Positions 1 through 8,037 are shown, numbered from the stretch's first letter. The stretch is 33,744 nucleotides of DNA from Conexibacter sp. (GCA_025964325.1 JAOPZA010000065.1:1-33744); one strand, 5' to 3'. Numbers and translations are program-made. Notes: generated by a model from the letters alone, not told the origin.

Positions 1-103
1 CGATCGCCCCCAACACGCTCGGCGCGACGTCGCGCAACGACTTCCCGTACGAGCCGACGGCCGTCCGCGCCACCGACGCAATCACGACATCGCTCACGCT
101 CAC
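1..103 (-). CDS. Thiolase (acetyl-CoA acetyltransferase family), N-terminal fragment
   Basis: Only the first 34 codons lie in the window; the gene continues past the left edge. The GTG start (103-101) overlaps the TGA stop of the upstream hydratase as GTGA, so the two are translationally coupled. The peptide has the thiolase opening: a DVVIASVARTAVGSYGKSL stretch, then a DVAP..LGA segment, matching the first beta strand and the ART.(I/V)G motif of degradative thiolases. The active-site cysteine lies outside the window. The likely role is CoA-dependent cleavage of a 3-ketoacyl-CoA, working with the neighbouring MaoC hydratase. Family assignment from so short a piece is good but not certain; which thiolase subclass it is cannot be told. 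Confidence 0.72.
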   Translation of the reverse strand, partial: MSVSDVVIASVARTAVGSYGKSLRDVAPSVLGAI

Positions 104-1017
104 GAAACGCTCCTCCGGTGGTGGGTCGCGGCGGGCCCGGTCGAGCGCCCTCGCACGGAGAACTCCCCGTGCGTCAGCGCCACGGAGCCGTCCTGCGTCG
201 AGGTCTCGAAGACGGCCTCGCCGTCTGCCGTCGTCCAGATCGCGGTGCGGAGCTCGTCGCCGGGGAAGACCGGGGCCGAGAAGCGACCGTGCATGCGGCC
301 GAAGCGATCCGGGTCACCGTGACAGACGGTCTCCAGCAGGGCCCGACCGGCGAAGCCATACGTGCACAGGCCGTGCAGGATCGGGCGGTCGAAGCCGGCT
401 CTGGCGGCGAAGGCCGGATCGGAGTGCAGCCGGTTGCGGTCTCCCGAGAGGCGGTAGGCGAGCGCCTGGTCGGGACGCGTGCGCGCGCTGACGACGACGT
501 CGGGGGCGCGCTCCGGGCGCGCCCAGTCCGAGGCGGGCCCGCGGCGGCCGCCCCAGCCGCCGGCGCCGCGGATGAACGCCGCCCAGCGGGTGCGCATCAT
601 CAGCCGGCCGTTCTCGGGATCGTCGGCGTCGCACTCCGTCACGAGCATCGCCGCGGTGCCCTTGTCCCAGACCTCGGCGACGCGCGCGACGTTGGACAGC
701 TCGCCCTGCGCCGGCAACGTCGCGAAGAGCTCGATCGTCTGCTCGGCATGGATGACCTTGGTCCAGTCCATCCGCGGCAGCATCCCGTAGACGCTGGCGC
801 GCTGTCCGACCACCACGGCCATCGTCGGCAGCGCCCGCTGCTCGTGACCCGCCGAGTTCTCGGTCGTGAAGCGAAGCTCGTCCGCGCCGGCTCCGACGCC
901 CAGTGCGTAGACGATCGCGTCGGTGCTGCTCCAGCTCGACCGGCGCCGCTCGGACTGCAGCCCGACGGCGTCGTCGGTCAGCGACGGCTGCGGGCGAGGG
1001 GGCTCGAGCTCGGGCAT
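100..1017 (-). CDS. MaoC-family (R)-specific enoyl-CoA hydratase, hydratase-2 type
   Basis: This 305-residue protein has two hotdog halves, as in the hydratase domain of multifunctional enzyme 2 and in actinobacterial steroid enoyl-CoA hydratases. The C-terminal half carries the hydratase-2 motif, with D193, N195 and H198 in GDRNRLHSDP, followed by a GFDRPILHG segment. It should hydrate trans-2-enoyl-CoA to (R)-3-hydroxyacyl-CoA. An upstream ATG at 1074 would add 19 residues, but that stretch contains an AT-rich promoter-like segment resembling the promoter at 1792-1820. The ATG at 1017 gives the usual N-terminus, with the family's YALGVGAG element near residue 40. No clear ribosome site precedes either start, so translation may be leaderless. 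The gene follows marR and precedes a thiolase fragment. Confidence 0.85.
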   Translation of the reverse strand: MPELEPPRPQPSLTDDAVGLQSERRRSSWSSTDAIVYALGVGAGADELRFTTENSAGHEQRALPTMAVVVGQRASVYGMLPRMDWTKVIHAEQTIELFATLPAQGELSNVARVAEVWDKGTAAMLVTECDADDPENGRLMMRTRWAAFIRGAGGWGGRRGPASDWARPERAPDVVVSARTRPDQALAYRLSGDRNRLHSDPAFAARAGFDRPILHGLCTYGFAGRALLETVCHGDPDRFGRMHGRFSAPVFPGDELRTAIWTTADGEAVFETSTQDGSVALTHGEFSVRGRSTGPAATHHRRSVS

Positions 1018-1029
1018 CAGCGAAAGATT

Positions 1030-1060
1030 ATCGCGTCCTCGACTATTGGGGAAGCGATCT
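1030..1060 (-). promoter_or_regulatory. Candidate promoter/operator for the MaoC hydratase gene
   Basis: Read on the minus strand, 1060 to 1030 matches 1802-1832 of the divergent promoter at 22 of 31 positions without gaps. Both share AGATCG, CCC, ATAGTCG and the right half of the palindrome region. The aligned -10 is AATAGT (1047-1042). A second -10-like GATAAT lies at 1032-1027, which would place the transcript start almost at the ATG at 1017. No good -35 is visible. Likely bound by the same regulator as the divergent site (inference). Confidence 0.45.
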
Positions 1061-1096
1061 TCAACACGACCCATGCCCAGCGCGTGCGCGAGCCCG

Positions 1097-1591
1097 CTAG
1101 GGGACGTCGCCGATCGCGGCGCGCGTCTCGCGGAGCGCCTCGCGCAGATCTCTCGCCTCGCTGACCTTCACCGTGCTGAGGCCGAACTTCGCCTTGGCGA
1201 GGTCGCGGTTGGCGCTCTTGACCGCTCTCACGCCGGCGGGGGTGAGGATCGCGAGCACCGTGCGACGGTCCGTGGGGTGGGCTTCGCGGCGGACGAGCCC
1301 GTCCTTCTCGAGACGGTCGATCACGAGCGTCACGCTGGTCGGGTGGATCAGCAGATGGCGACTCAACTGCCCGAGCGGGCGCGAGAATCTGTTCGACATC
1401 AGCAGCGTGGCCATGACCAGGTACGTCGTGAGGCCGAAGCCGTAGGGCTTGAGGACGCGCTCGACCTCTGTCACCACGCGCTGATGCGTGCGCAGGACGG
1501 CGGCCATCGCGGCGAAGTGCTCGGGAGCGGGCTGACCCTCCTCCTTCCACCTGCGCCTCATCCATTCGACCGAGTCTGCCTCGCCGTCCAT
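1097..1591 (-). CDS. MarR-family transcriptional regulator
   Basis: This 164-residue protein has the MarR winged-helix layout. A long N-terminal helix region leads to a helix-turn-helix with PLGQLSRHLLIHPTSVTLVI as recognition segment (about residues 72-91). The wing sequence DRLEKDGLVRREAHPTDRR (about 92-110) is typical of the family, and a C-terminal dimerisation helix follows. MarR proteins usually repress divergent or nearby catabolic genes and release DNA when an aromatic acid or acyl-CoA ligand binds. The gene sits divergent to the ABC transporter operon, 22 bases upstream of the longer hydratase frame. A palindrome over the divergent promoter is its most likely target. The ATG at 1591 has only a weak GGTGGG ribosome site. 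The ligand is unknown. Confidence 0.9.
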   Translation of the reverse strand: MDGEADSVEWMRRRWKEEGQPAPEHFAAMAAVLRTHQRVVTEVERVLKPYGFGLTTYLVMATLLMSNRFSRPLGQLSRHLLIHPTSVTLVIDRLEKDGLVRREAHPTDRRTVLAILTPAGVRAVKSANRDLAKAKFGLSTVKVSEARDLREALRETRAAIGDVP

Positions 1592-1791
1592 CGCCCACCC
1601 TCAGCTTCATTCGGCTCGTGGCCGGCCTCCAAGCGATCGCGGCGGTCACGAGGTTCTCGTCGGTGCGCCGGCGCAGCGGATCCGGCGCGCGCGCACTCGA
1701 CGCTCGACGGCGAATCATAGCCTCCCCAGGCGGCGCGAAACGCCGCTGTGCGGCGGCTTCGCGGTCGCAGATCGATGAGCAAGCGACAATC

Positions 1792-1820
1792 TTGACGTGA
1801 AAGATCGTGCGCCCTATAGT
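1792..1820 (+). promoter_or_regulatory. Sigma-70-type promoter of the ABC transporter operon
   Basis: TTGACG (1792-1797) and TATAGT (1815-1820) are separated by exactly 17 bases in an AT-richer patch of otherwise GC-rich DNA. This is close to the housekeeping consensus. Transcription would begin near 1827, leaving a leader of about 170 bases before the ATG at 1998. Confidence 0.75.
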
Positions 1821-1832
1821 CGTGAACACGAC
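1819..1832. promoter_or_regulatory. Perfect palindromic operator candidate, GTCGTG-AA-CACGAC
   Basis: This perfect 6-base inverted repeat with a 2-base centre overlaps the end of the -10 box and the expected start of transcription. A repressor bound here would block RNA polymerase. The divergent MarR protein is the obvious candidate. A GTCGTG half-site with a degenerate partner recurs in front of the MaoC hydratase (1070-1030, minus strand). Confidence 0.6.
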
Positions 1833-1860
1833 ATTCCTGGAGGAGCTGTCGTACCCGCTG

Positions 1861-1969
1861 CGGGAGATCTCGAGCAGACGTCTGCGGCATGAGATCCCGC
1901 GAGACGCTCAACAGTCGCTGATCGCAAGAGATGTGCTCAGGAGTACGCGGCCAGCCCGCCCCGGGCTGG
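1861..1969 (+). promoter_or_regulatory. Structured 5' leader of the transporter mRNA
   Basis: The leader can form two hairpins. CGGG-AG-ATCTC (1861-1871) pairs with GAGATCCCG (1891-1899), leaving an AG bulge and enclosing a perfect 12-base palindrome GCAGACGTCTGC (1874-1885). A second stem pairs CCAGCCCG (1951-1958) with CGGGCTGG (1962-1969) around a CCC loop, close to the GGAGG ribosome site of the lipoprotein gene. Neither is followed by a U run, so these are not classic terminators. No known riboswitch class was recognised. Confidence 0.35.
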
Positions 1970-1997
1970 TTCGATCGATGACGGAGGTAGGAGAGCT

Positions 1998-3173
1998 ATG
2001 TCGGTTTCAACCCGGGCTCGCTGGCGCTGCCTCGTGGCCGGATGCGCGGCTGCCGGTCTGGCCCTGTCCGTATCCGCTTGTGGCAGTTCCTCGCCCACCT
2101 CGAGCGGGAGCTCGGGCAGCACCGCGAGCACCGCGTCGACCGGCTCCGGCTCGGGCGCCGACGTCGCGGCGGCCGCCGCCGCCGTCAAGAAGGCCGAGCA
2201 GGCGCCGACGCGGATCGGCGTCGCCGAGCCGCTGAAGTCCGCGCCCCCGAAGGGCAAGACCTTCGTCTGGCTGCAGTGCAACTTCACGCAGTGCACGCAG
2301 ATCGGCGATGGCGTCAAGGCGGCGGCCCAGGCGATCGGCTGGAACTTCAAGGTCATCCCCTACAAGTCCGAGGATCCCGCCACGCTCGTGTCGGGCTTCA
2401 GACAGGCGCTCTCGGCCGACAATCCGACCGCCGTCGGCCTCTCGGGCATCCCCGTCGACGTCTGGTCGAGCGTGCTGCCGGCCTACAAGCAGGCGGGCGT
2501 CCCGATCGTGGCGAGCTACGTCGGCCCGACCCCGATCGGCGATCCGATCATCGCGAACGTGTCGGGGCCCGAGGCGAAGAAGGCGGAGAGCGTTCCGCTC
2601 ACCAACTGGCTCGTCGCGGACTCGCACGGCAAGGGCCACGTCCTCCTGCAGCGGGCCGACGATTTCACGATCTACAAGAGCGGCGACGACATCTTCGAGG
2701 CCGACGTGAAGCGGCTCTGCCCCGGCTGCCAGGTGACCAACCTCGCGCAGACGATCCCCGACGTGCAGGGCGGCAAGACGGTTCCGGCGATCGTCTCGGC
2801 GCTGAAGCGCGACCCCAGCATCGACTACGTGTTCACGAGCAACGGCTCGTTCATCCCGGGACTGCCCGCCGCGCTGAAGGCGGCCGGCGTGGCGAATCGC
2901 GTGAAGATCTTCGGCTTCGACCCGACGGTCGAGAACGTCGCGGCGGTGAAGAGCGGGACCGAGCAGGCCTTCACGCCGTCGGCGCAGTCCTATGCCGGCT
3001 GGCTGATCATGGACGCGACGCTGCGGCACCTGCAGTCGATCCCGTTGCCGGCCGGCTACGGCGAGACGCCGGTCCAGCTGCTGACGAAGGACGCCGACTT
3101 CACGGTGACGGGCGACTACCCGCAGCCCGTCGGCTATCAGGATCAGTTCAAGCAGCTCTGGAAGGTCAAGTAG
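1998..3173 (+). CDS. ABC transporter substrate-binding lipoprotein (sugar-type, Peripla_BP family)
   Basis: This 391-residue protein begins with a lipoprotein signal peptide ending in the lipobox VSAC, with C28 as the lipidated residue, followed by a Ser/Gly/Thr-rich tether to about residue 55. The rest is a two-lobed type I periplasmic binding protein of the RbsB/Peripla_BP_4 kind. The segment near SNGSFIPGLPAALKAAG and a later GFDPTVENVAAVKSGT block are typical of the family. It should capture the substrate outside the membrane and deliver it to the permease at 4746. The ATG is preceded by GGAGG and the gene ends 4 bases before the ATPase. This class is best known for sugars, but in catabolic clusters it also serves other small molecules; the ligand here is unknown. 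Confidence 0.88.
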   Translation: MSVSTRARWRCLVAGCAAAGLALSVSACGSSSPTSSGSSGSTASTASTGSGSGADVAAAAAAVKKAEQAPTRIGVAEPLKSAPPKGKTFVWLQCNFTQCTQIGDGVKAAAQAIGWNFKVIPYKSEDPATLVSGFRQALSADNPTAVGLSGIPVDVWSSVLPAYKQAGVPIVASYVGPTPIGDPIIANVSGPEAKKAESVPLTNWLVADSHGKGHVLLQRADDFTIYKSGDDIFEADVKRLCPGCQVTNLAQTIPDVQGGKTVPAIVSALKRDPSIDYVFTSNGSFIPGLPAALKAAGVANRVKIFGFDPTVENVAAVKSGTEQAFTPSAQSYAGWLIMDATLRHLQSIPLPAGYGETPVQLLTKDADFTVTGDYPQPVGYQDQFKQLWKVK

Positions 3174-3177
3174 CCCG

Positions 3178-4749
3178 ATGCCGGATCAGACGCAGGAGCG
3201 GCCGCGCGAGCGCGCGGCCGTTCCCCCGGCACTCGCGGGACGGAGCCTCAGCAAGGGCTTCGCGGGCGTGCTCGCCCTCGACGCCGTGGACCTGACGATC
3301 GAGGCCGGCGAGGTGCACGCGCTGCTGGGCGAGAACGGCTCCGGCAAGTCGACCCTGATCAAGCTCCTGTCGGGGTACCACCGTGCGGAGGGATCGACGG
3401 AGGTACACGTCGGCGGTGCGTCGATGACGCTCGGCTCGCCCCGCTCCTCACACGCGCTCGGATGCCGCTTCGTCCACCAGGACCTCGGCCTCGTCGACGC
3501 CGCCACGATCGCCGACAACCTCTGCCTCGGCGCCGGCTTCCCGCTGCGGTGGGGCACGATCCGGGCGCGCGAGCTGCGCCGTCGCGCCCGCGGCGACCTC
3601 GCTCGGGTCGGCGTCGAGCTCGATCCCGCGCGGCTCGTCGGCGAGCTGACGCCCGCGATGAAGACCGGGATCGCGGTCGCGAGAGCGCTCGCGAGCCACG
3701 GGGGAGATCCCGTCAAGCTGCTGGTCCTCGACGAGCCGACCGCGACGCTGCCCGACGACGAGGTGAACGACCTGCTCGGCATCGTCGAGCGGGTCGCGGC
3801 GAGCGGCGTCGGCGTGCTCTACGTCACGCATCGGATCGACGAGGTCTTCCGCATCGCCGACAACGTGACGGTCCTGCGCGACGGCCGCAAGGTGACGACC
3901 CGCCCGACCGCCTCGCTCGATCGCAGAGAGCTGATCAACCTGCTCGTAGGCAGCGAGTTCGACGAGACGCAGGCGGCGTCGGAGGCGCTCGCGCCGTCCG
4001 CCGCCGACGCGCTCCTCCATGTCGAGACGCTCGACGCCGGTCCGGTGCGGGCGGCCTCCTTCGAGGTGGCGGCCGGAGAGGTCGTCGGCATCGCCGGCAT
4101 CACCGGCTCCGGGCGCGAGACGATCCTGGGCGCGCTCTTCGGCGCGAACCCGCGCGAGGCCGGCACCGTGCTCGTCGGCGAGCAGCCGGTTCCCGCGGCC
4201 CGCCCGGCCGCGGCGATGGAGGTCGGCGTGGCGTACCTGCCGCCGGATCGCCCGAAGCTCGGAGCGCTGATGGAGCTGAGCGCGCGCGAGAACCTCTCAC
4301 TCGCCGACCTGCGTCCGTTCTGGCGCCGCATGCGGCTCCAGCGGCGGGCGGAGGCGAGCGAGACGCGCGCGTGGTTCGACCGGCTCTCGATCCGCCCGCT
4401 GGACGGATCCGAGCGCCGCCTCGCCACCTTCAGCGGCGGCAACCAGCAGAAGCTGCTGTTCGCGAAGTGGCTCCGGCGCAGACCGCGCGTGTTCCTCCTC
4501 GACGAGCCGACGCAGGGCGTCGACATCGCGGCCAAGCGGGAGCTTCACCGTCAGCTGCTGCTGGCCGCCGCCGACGGCGCCGCAGTGGTCGTCAGCTCGT
4601 CCGACATCGACGAGCTGGCGGTGCTCTGCCACCGCGTGCTCGTCCTGCGCGACGGACGGATCGTCGCGAACTTGACCGGTGACCGCGTGTCGGTGGATCG
4701 CATCGCGCGCGAGTGCCTCAACGCAAGCGGAAAGGTCATCGCGGCATGA
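3178..4749 (+). CDS. ABC transporter double ATP-binding protein (RbsA/MglA type)
   Basis: This 523-residue protein has two fused nucleotide-binding domains. The first has a full Walker A (GENGSGKST, about residue 50) and Walker B (LLVLDEPTATLP), but a poor signature motif reading ELTPAMKTGIAVARAL where LS.(G/A)QQQ is usual. The second has the degenerate Walker A of this family (ITGSGRETILGALFG), an intact signature FSGGNQQK, and Walker B VFLLDEPTQGVD. One competent and one weakened site is normal for RbsA-like proteins, although the first signature is more divergent than usual. It powers import with the lipoprotein and permease. The gene overlaps the permease start as ATGA. Confidence 0.92.
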   Translation: MPDQTQERPRERAAVPPALAGRSLSKGFAGVLALDAVDLTIEAGEVHALLGENGSGKSTLIKLLSGYHRAEGSTEVHVGGASMTLGSPRSSHALGCRFVHQDLGLVDAATIADNLCLGAGFPLRWGTIRARELRRRARGDLARVGVELDPARLVGELTPAMKTGIAVARALASHGGDPVKLLVLDEPTATLPDDEVNDLLGIVERVAASGVGVLYVTHRIDEVFRIADNVTVLRDGRKVTTRPTASLDRRELINLLVGSEFDETQAASEALAPSAADALLHVETLDAGPVRAASFEVAAGEVVGIAGITGSGRETILGALFGANPREAGTVLVGEQPVPAARPAAAMEVGVAYLPPDRPKLGALMELSARENLSLADLRPFWRRMRLQRRAEASETRAWFDRLSIRPLDGSERRLATFSGGNQQKLLFAKWLRRRPRVFLLDEPTQGVDIAAKRELHRQLLLAAADGAAVVVSSSDIDELAVLCHRVLVLRDGRIVANLTGDRVSVDRIARECLNASGKVIAA

Positions 4750-5840
4750 GCGCAGCACACGGAAGCCGGCGTCCGCTGCAGCGGACGTCCCGGCGGACGC
4801 TCAACTTCGGATTCGACCGGTTCAGCGGCCTCTACCTGTGGGCGCTGTTCATCCTCGTCTTCGGGATCTGGGTCCCGAACGCCTTCCTCACGACCGACAC
4901 CCTGCACTCGGTCGCCTCCTCGCAGGCGATCTCCGCGATGGTCGCGCTGGCCGTGCTGGCGCCGCTGGCGGCGGGGGTCTACGACCTCTCGGTCGGGGCC
5001 ACGGCCAACCTGACGGCGATCGTGGTCGCCGTCCTGCAGGCCCACCACCACAGCATCGGGACCGCGATCGCCGTCGCGATCGCCACCGGCGTGGCGGTCG
5101 GCGTGATCAACGGCTTCCTCGTCGTCAAGCTGCAGATCAGCTCGTTCATCGCCACGCTCGGGATGGCGACCGTCCTCGCGGCGGTGCAGTCGATCGTCAG
5201 CGGGCAGCAGCAGCCGGCGCCCCCGACGGCGTCGAGCTGGCTGAACCTGACGCAGAGCACGGTCGGCGGCTTCCAGGTCGTCGTGGTCTACCTCGTGGTG
5301 CTCGCCGTGATCTTCTGGTGGGTCCTGGCCCACACGCCGGCCGGGCGCTACATCGACGCCGTCGGCGCGAACGCCGAGGCCGCGCGCCTGTCGGGCGTGA
5401 GCGTCGGGAAGTGGCGCTGGCTCTCGCTCGTCTGCTCGGGAGCGATCAGCGGCCTCGCCGGCGTCCTCTACTGCTCGCTCAACGGCCCGTCGCTGACCTT
5501 CGGGACGGCGCTGCTGCTGCCCGCGTACGCCGCCGTGTTCCTCGGCTCGACCCAGCTGAAGCCCGGGCGCTTCAACGTCTGGGGCACGCTGATCGCGGTC
5601 TACGTGCTCGCCACGGGCGTGCAGGGCCTGCAATTCGTCACCGGCGTGCAGTGGCTCAACGACATGTTCAACGGCGTCGCCCTGCTGGCCGCCGTCGCCT
5701 TCGCCGGCTGGCGTCAGCGCAAGTCGCTGAGCCGGCGCTTTCGCAGAAGCACGGGTCGCTCCGACGAGCCCGACGCCACCCCGACCGAACCGGACCAGTC
5801 GCCGTCGGGCGCCGCCACGAGCCAGGTGGCGAGCCGATGA
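4746..5840 (+). CDS. ABC transporter permease (RbsC type, BPD_transp_2)
   Basis: This 364-residue integral membrane protein has about eight to ten hydrophobic segments. The conserved VYDLSVGA element (near residue 80) matches the DLSVGS motif of ribose-type permeases, and a later GANAEAARLSGVSVGKW loop is the usual ATPase-coupling region. It forms the membrane channel of the importer. The ATG overlaps the ATPase stop (ATGA), indicating translational coupling. The C-terminus carries a hydrophilic tail rich in Arg, Ser, Thr and Pro. The next gene starts 21 bases later with its own AGGAGG. Confidence 0.9.
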   Translation: MSAAHGSRRPLQRTSRRTLNFGFDRFSGLYLWALFILVFGIWVPNAFLTTDTLHSVASSQAISAMVALAVLAPLAAGVYDLSVGATANLTAIVVAVLQAHHHSIGTAIAVAIATGVAVGVINGFLVVKLQISSFIATLGMATVLAAVQSIVSGQQQPAPPTASSWLNLTQSTVGGFQVVVVYLVVLAVIFWWVLAHTPAGRYIDAVGANAEAARLSGVSVGKWRWLSLVCSGAISGLAGVLYCSLNGPSLTFGTALLLPAYAAVFLGSTQLKPGRFNVWGTLIAVYVLATGVQGLQFVTGVQWLNDMFNGVALLAAVAFAGWRQRKSLSRRFRRSTGRSDEPDATPTEPDQSPSGAATSQVASR

Positions 5841-5861
5841 CGCGGATTCAGGAGGATCACC

Positions 5862-7310
5862 ATGGCCGTTAGCAGCACCGTCGAGCGCGACAGCCTGTAC
5901 ATCGGCGGCGAGTGGGTGAGCCCTGCCTCGGATCGCCGCTTCGAGGTCGTGAACGCGACAACCGAGGAGGTCTTCGGCAGCGTGCCGGAGGGCGTGGAGG
6001 CCGACATCGACCGCGCCGTCGCGGCAGCCCGCCGGGCGGTCGACGAGGACGGCTGGGCGACGGCCGAGCCATCCGAGCGGGCCGCGGTGCTCGGCCGCTT
6101 CGCCGACGCGGTCGAGCGGCGCGGGAGCGAGCTGGCGCAGACGGTCAGCCGCGAGAACGGCATGCCGCTGAGCCTCTCGGAGCAGTTCGAGGCGGGCTAC
6201 TCGGTCGCGCTGCTGCGCTACTACGCCGGTCTCGCGGCGGCCCTGGAGGTGGAGGAGCGTCGTCCCTCGCCGCTCGGCTTCGATTCGCTCGTCCGGCGCG
6301 AGCCGCTCGGCGTCGCGGCCGGGATCGTCCCCTGGAACTTCCCCGTCGTGCTCTCGATGACGAAGATCGCGCCGGCGCTCGCGGCCGGCTGCGCGATCGT
6401 GCTGAAGCCATCGCCCGGCACGCCGCTCGACTCCTACGTGATCGCCGAGGCGGCCGAGGAGGCCGGCGTCCCCGCGGGCGTGCTCAACTGGGTCCCGGGC
6501 GGACGCGAGATCGGCCGCCACCTCGTCGCCCACGCGGGGATCGACAAGGTCGCCTTCACGGGCTCGACCGAGGCCGGACGGGAGGTCGGGGCGACGTGCG
6601 GTCGCCTGCTGCGTCCGTGCAGCCTCGAGCTGGGCGGCAAGTCCGCGGCCGTCATCCTCGACGACGCCGACGTCGACGAGGTCCTCCAGGGCCTCGCGTT
6701 CGCGTCGCTCGCGAACAACGGCCAGAACTGCGCGGCGAGCACGCGGATCCTGGCGCCCGCGAGCCGCTACGACGAGATCGTCGCGGCGCTGACGGACTTC
6801 TGCTCCGATCTGCGGATCGGCGACCCGCTCGACCCCGCGACGCAGATCGGGCCGCTCGCCTCGCGCGAGCATCGCGAGCGCGTCGAGGGCTATATCGAGA
6901 CGGGGCGGGGCGAGGGTCGCATCACGACCGGCGGCGGCCGGCCGCCCGGCGCGGGCTGGTTCGTCGAGCCGACCGTCTTCGCCGACGTCGGCAACGACGC
7001 GCGGATCGCGCGCGAGGAGATCTTCGGCCCGGTGCTGGTCGTGATCCGCTACGCGGACGACGACGACGCGGTCAGGATCGCCAACGACTCGGACTACGGG
7101 CTCGGCGGCACGGTCTGGTCGCGGGACGGCGAGCGCGCCCGCGCCGTCGCCCGCCGGATCGTCAGCGGCACGGTCGGCGTCAATGGCTACGTGCTCGACC
7201 TGAACGCCCCGTTCGGCGGCGTGAAGGACAGCGGCATCGGCCGCGAGTACGGGCCCGAGGCGATGGCCGGCTACCAGCGCCTGAAGTCGATCTACCTGCC
7301 GGCCGGGTAG
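5862..7310 (+). CDS. NAD(P)-dependent aldehyde dehydrogenase
   Basis: This 482-residue protein is full length for the ALDH superfamily. It has the VPWNFP cofactor-binding segment, the general base E256 in LELGGKS and the nucleophile C290 in NGQNCAAS, 34 residues apart as expected. The EEIFGPVL motif and the C-terminal GGVKDSGIGREYG segment are also present. It should oxidise an aldehyde to the acid, most likely the product of the GMC alcohol oxidoreductase at 10231; that acid could then be activated by a CoA ligase. A strong AGGAGG precedes the ATG. The exact aldehyde is unknown. Confidence 0.93.
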   Translation: MAVSSTVERDSLYIGGEWVSPASDRRFEVVNATTEEVFGSVPEGVEADIDRAVAAARRAVDEDGWATAEPSERAAVLGRFADAVERRGSELAQTVSRENGMPLSLSEQFEAGYSVALLRYYAGLAAALEVEERRPSPLGFDSLVRREPLGVAAGIVPWNFPVVLSMTKIAPALAAGCAIVLKPSPGTPLDSYVIAEAAEEAGVPAGVLNWVPGGREIGRHLVAHAGIDKVAFTGSTEAGREVGATCGRLLRPCSLELGGKSAAVILDDADVDEVLQGLAFASLANNGQNCAASTRILAPASRYDEIVAALTDFCSDLRIGDPLDPATQIGPLASREHRERVEGYIETGRGEGRITTGGGRPPGAGWFVEPTVFADVGNDARIAREEIFGPVLVVIRYADDDDAVRIANDSDYGLGGTVWSRDGERARAVARRIVSGTVGVNGYVLDLNAPFGGVKDSGIGREYGPEAMAGYQRLKSIYLPAG

Positions 7311-7314
7311 CGGG

Positions 7315-8025
7315 ATGATCAAGCTCTTCGCGCTCCTGCCCAAGCGGGAGGACGTCTCGCTCGAGCAGTTCCACGAGCACTGGCGCACGACGCACCGGGA
7401 CTACGCGCTGCGGATGCGGTCGCTGCGTCGCTACGTCCAGGGCCACCGCCTCGCGTCCGCGCCCGACGGCTTCCCGCCGGCGCCGTTCGAGGGCTTCGAG
7501 GCCGCGCCCTACCCGGGGATCGCCGAGGCCTGGTTCGAGGACCTGGCGGCGGCCGCGGGCATGGGCGAGGACCCCGACTACACCGAGGGCGCCATGCTCG
7601 ACGAGCCGAACTTCATGGACGTCGAGCGCAGCCGCTTCCTGCTGACGGAGGAGAACGTCGTCGTGGAGGGGCCGCCGGTCGAGCGCGACGCCGCGGCGAT
7701 CAAGGCGCTCCTGCTCCTGCGGCGGCGCCCGGACATGACGCCGGCGCAGTTCCGTCGCCGCTGGCACGAGCAGCACGCGCCGCTCGCCGCGCAGATCCCC
7801 GGCCTGACCCGGTACGTGCAGTCCCACGCCGCGCCCGAGACCTACGCGCCGGGGACGGCGCCGCCGTTCGACGGCGTCGGCGAGCTGTGGTGGCCGGACC
7901 TCGACGCCTGCCGGCAGGCGTGGAGCACGCCGGAGATGCAGCGGGTGCTCGCGGACGCGGGCGAGTTCGTCGGTCCCGGATCGTCGGCCGCGCTGGTCGA
8001 GGAGCTCCGGGTCATCTGGCCCTGA
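7315..8025 (+). CDS. Tandem EthD-domain protein
   Basis: This 236-residue protein is made of two EthD-type ferredoxin-like repeats. The first (about 1-105) opens MIKLFALLPKREDVSLEQFH with an EHWRTTH element. The second (about 128-236) repeats the pattern as ALLLLRRRPDMTPAQFRRRW with EQHAP and a LTRYVQSH strand. EthD proteins are small dimeric alpha/beta-barrel proteins first found beside a P450 needed for ethyl tert-butyl ether degradation; some relatives are enzymes (decarboxylases, cyclases). Here two domains are fused in one chain, which could fold as an internal dimer. It lies 4 bases after the aldehyde dehydrogenase and 12 bases before a P450. The function is not established. Confidence 0.8.
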   Translation: MIKLFALLPKREDVSLEQFHEHWRTTHRDYALRMRSLRRYVQGHRLASAPDGFPPAPFEGFEAAPYPGIAEAWFEDLAAAAGMGEDPDYTEGAMLDEPNFMDVERSRFLLTEENVVVEGPPVERDAAAIKALLLLRRRPDMTPAQFRRRWHEQHAPLAAQIPGLTRYVQSHAAPETYAPGTAPPFDGVGELWWPDLDACRQAWSTPEMQRVLADAGEFVGPGSSAALVEELRVIWP

Positions 8026-8037
8026 ACGAGGAGAGCA

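Larger units (their letters stand above)
1592..1997. other. Divergent intergenic region between marR and the transporter operon
   Basis: No credible gene is seen in these 406 bases. They hold a strong plus-strand promoter (1792-1820) with a palindrome (1819-1832), and a leader of about 170 bases with hairpin potential. GC-rich repeats lie at 1730-1755, where CGCCGC (1741-1746) can pair with GCGGCG on either side (1730-1735 or 1750-1755). On the minus strand TATGAT (1719-1714) could be the -10 for marR, but its -35 is poor. Confidence 0.6.

Noticed and set aside
1018-1074. Upstream ATG extending the MaoC hydratase by 19 residues
   Set aside because: The extension falls on an AT-rich promoter-like segment that matches the divergent promoter. 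It has no ribosome site and no family similarity; the N-terminus from 1017 fits the family.
1714-1719. TATGAT on the minus strand as a marR promoter
   Set aside because: The -10 is good but no acceptable -35 lies at 16-18 bases, and it would leave a leader of over 100 bases. It is kept only as a remark under the intergenic region.
1730-1755. Alternative hairpins (GCGGCG-CGCCGC-GCGGCG)
   Set aside because: The repeats are mutually exclusive stems in very GC-rich DNA, upstream of the mapped plus promoter, and so probably not transcribed from it. Chance is likely.
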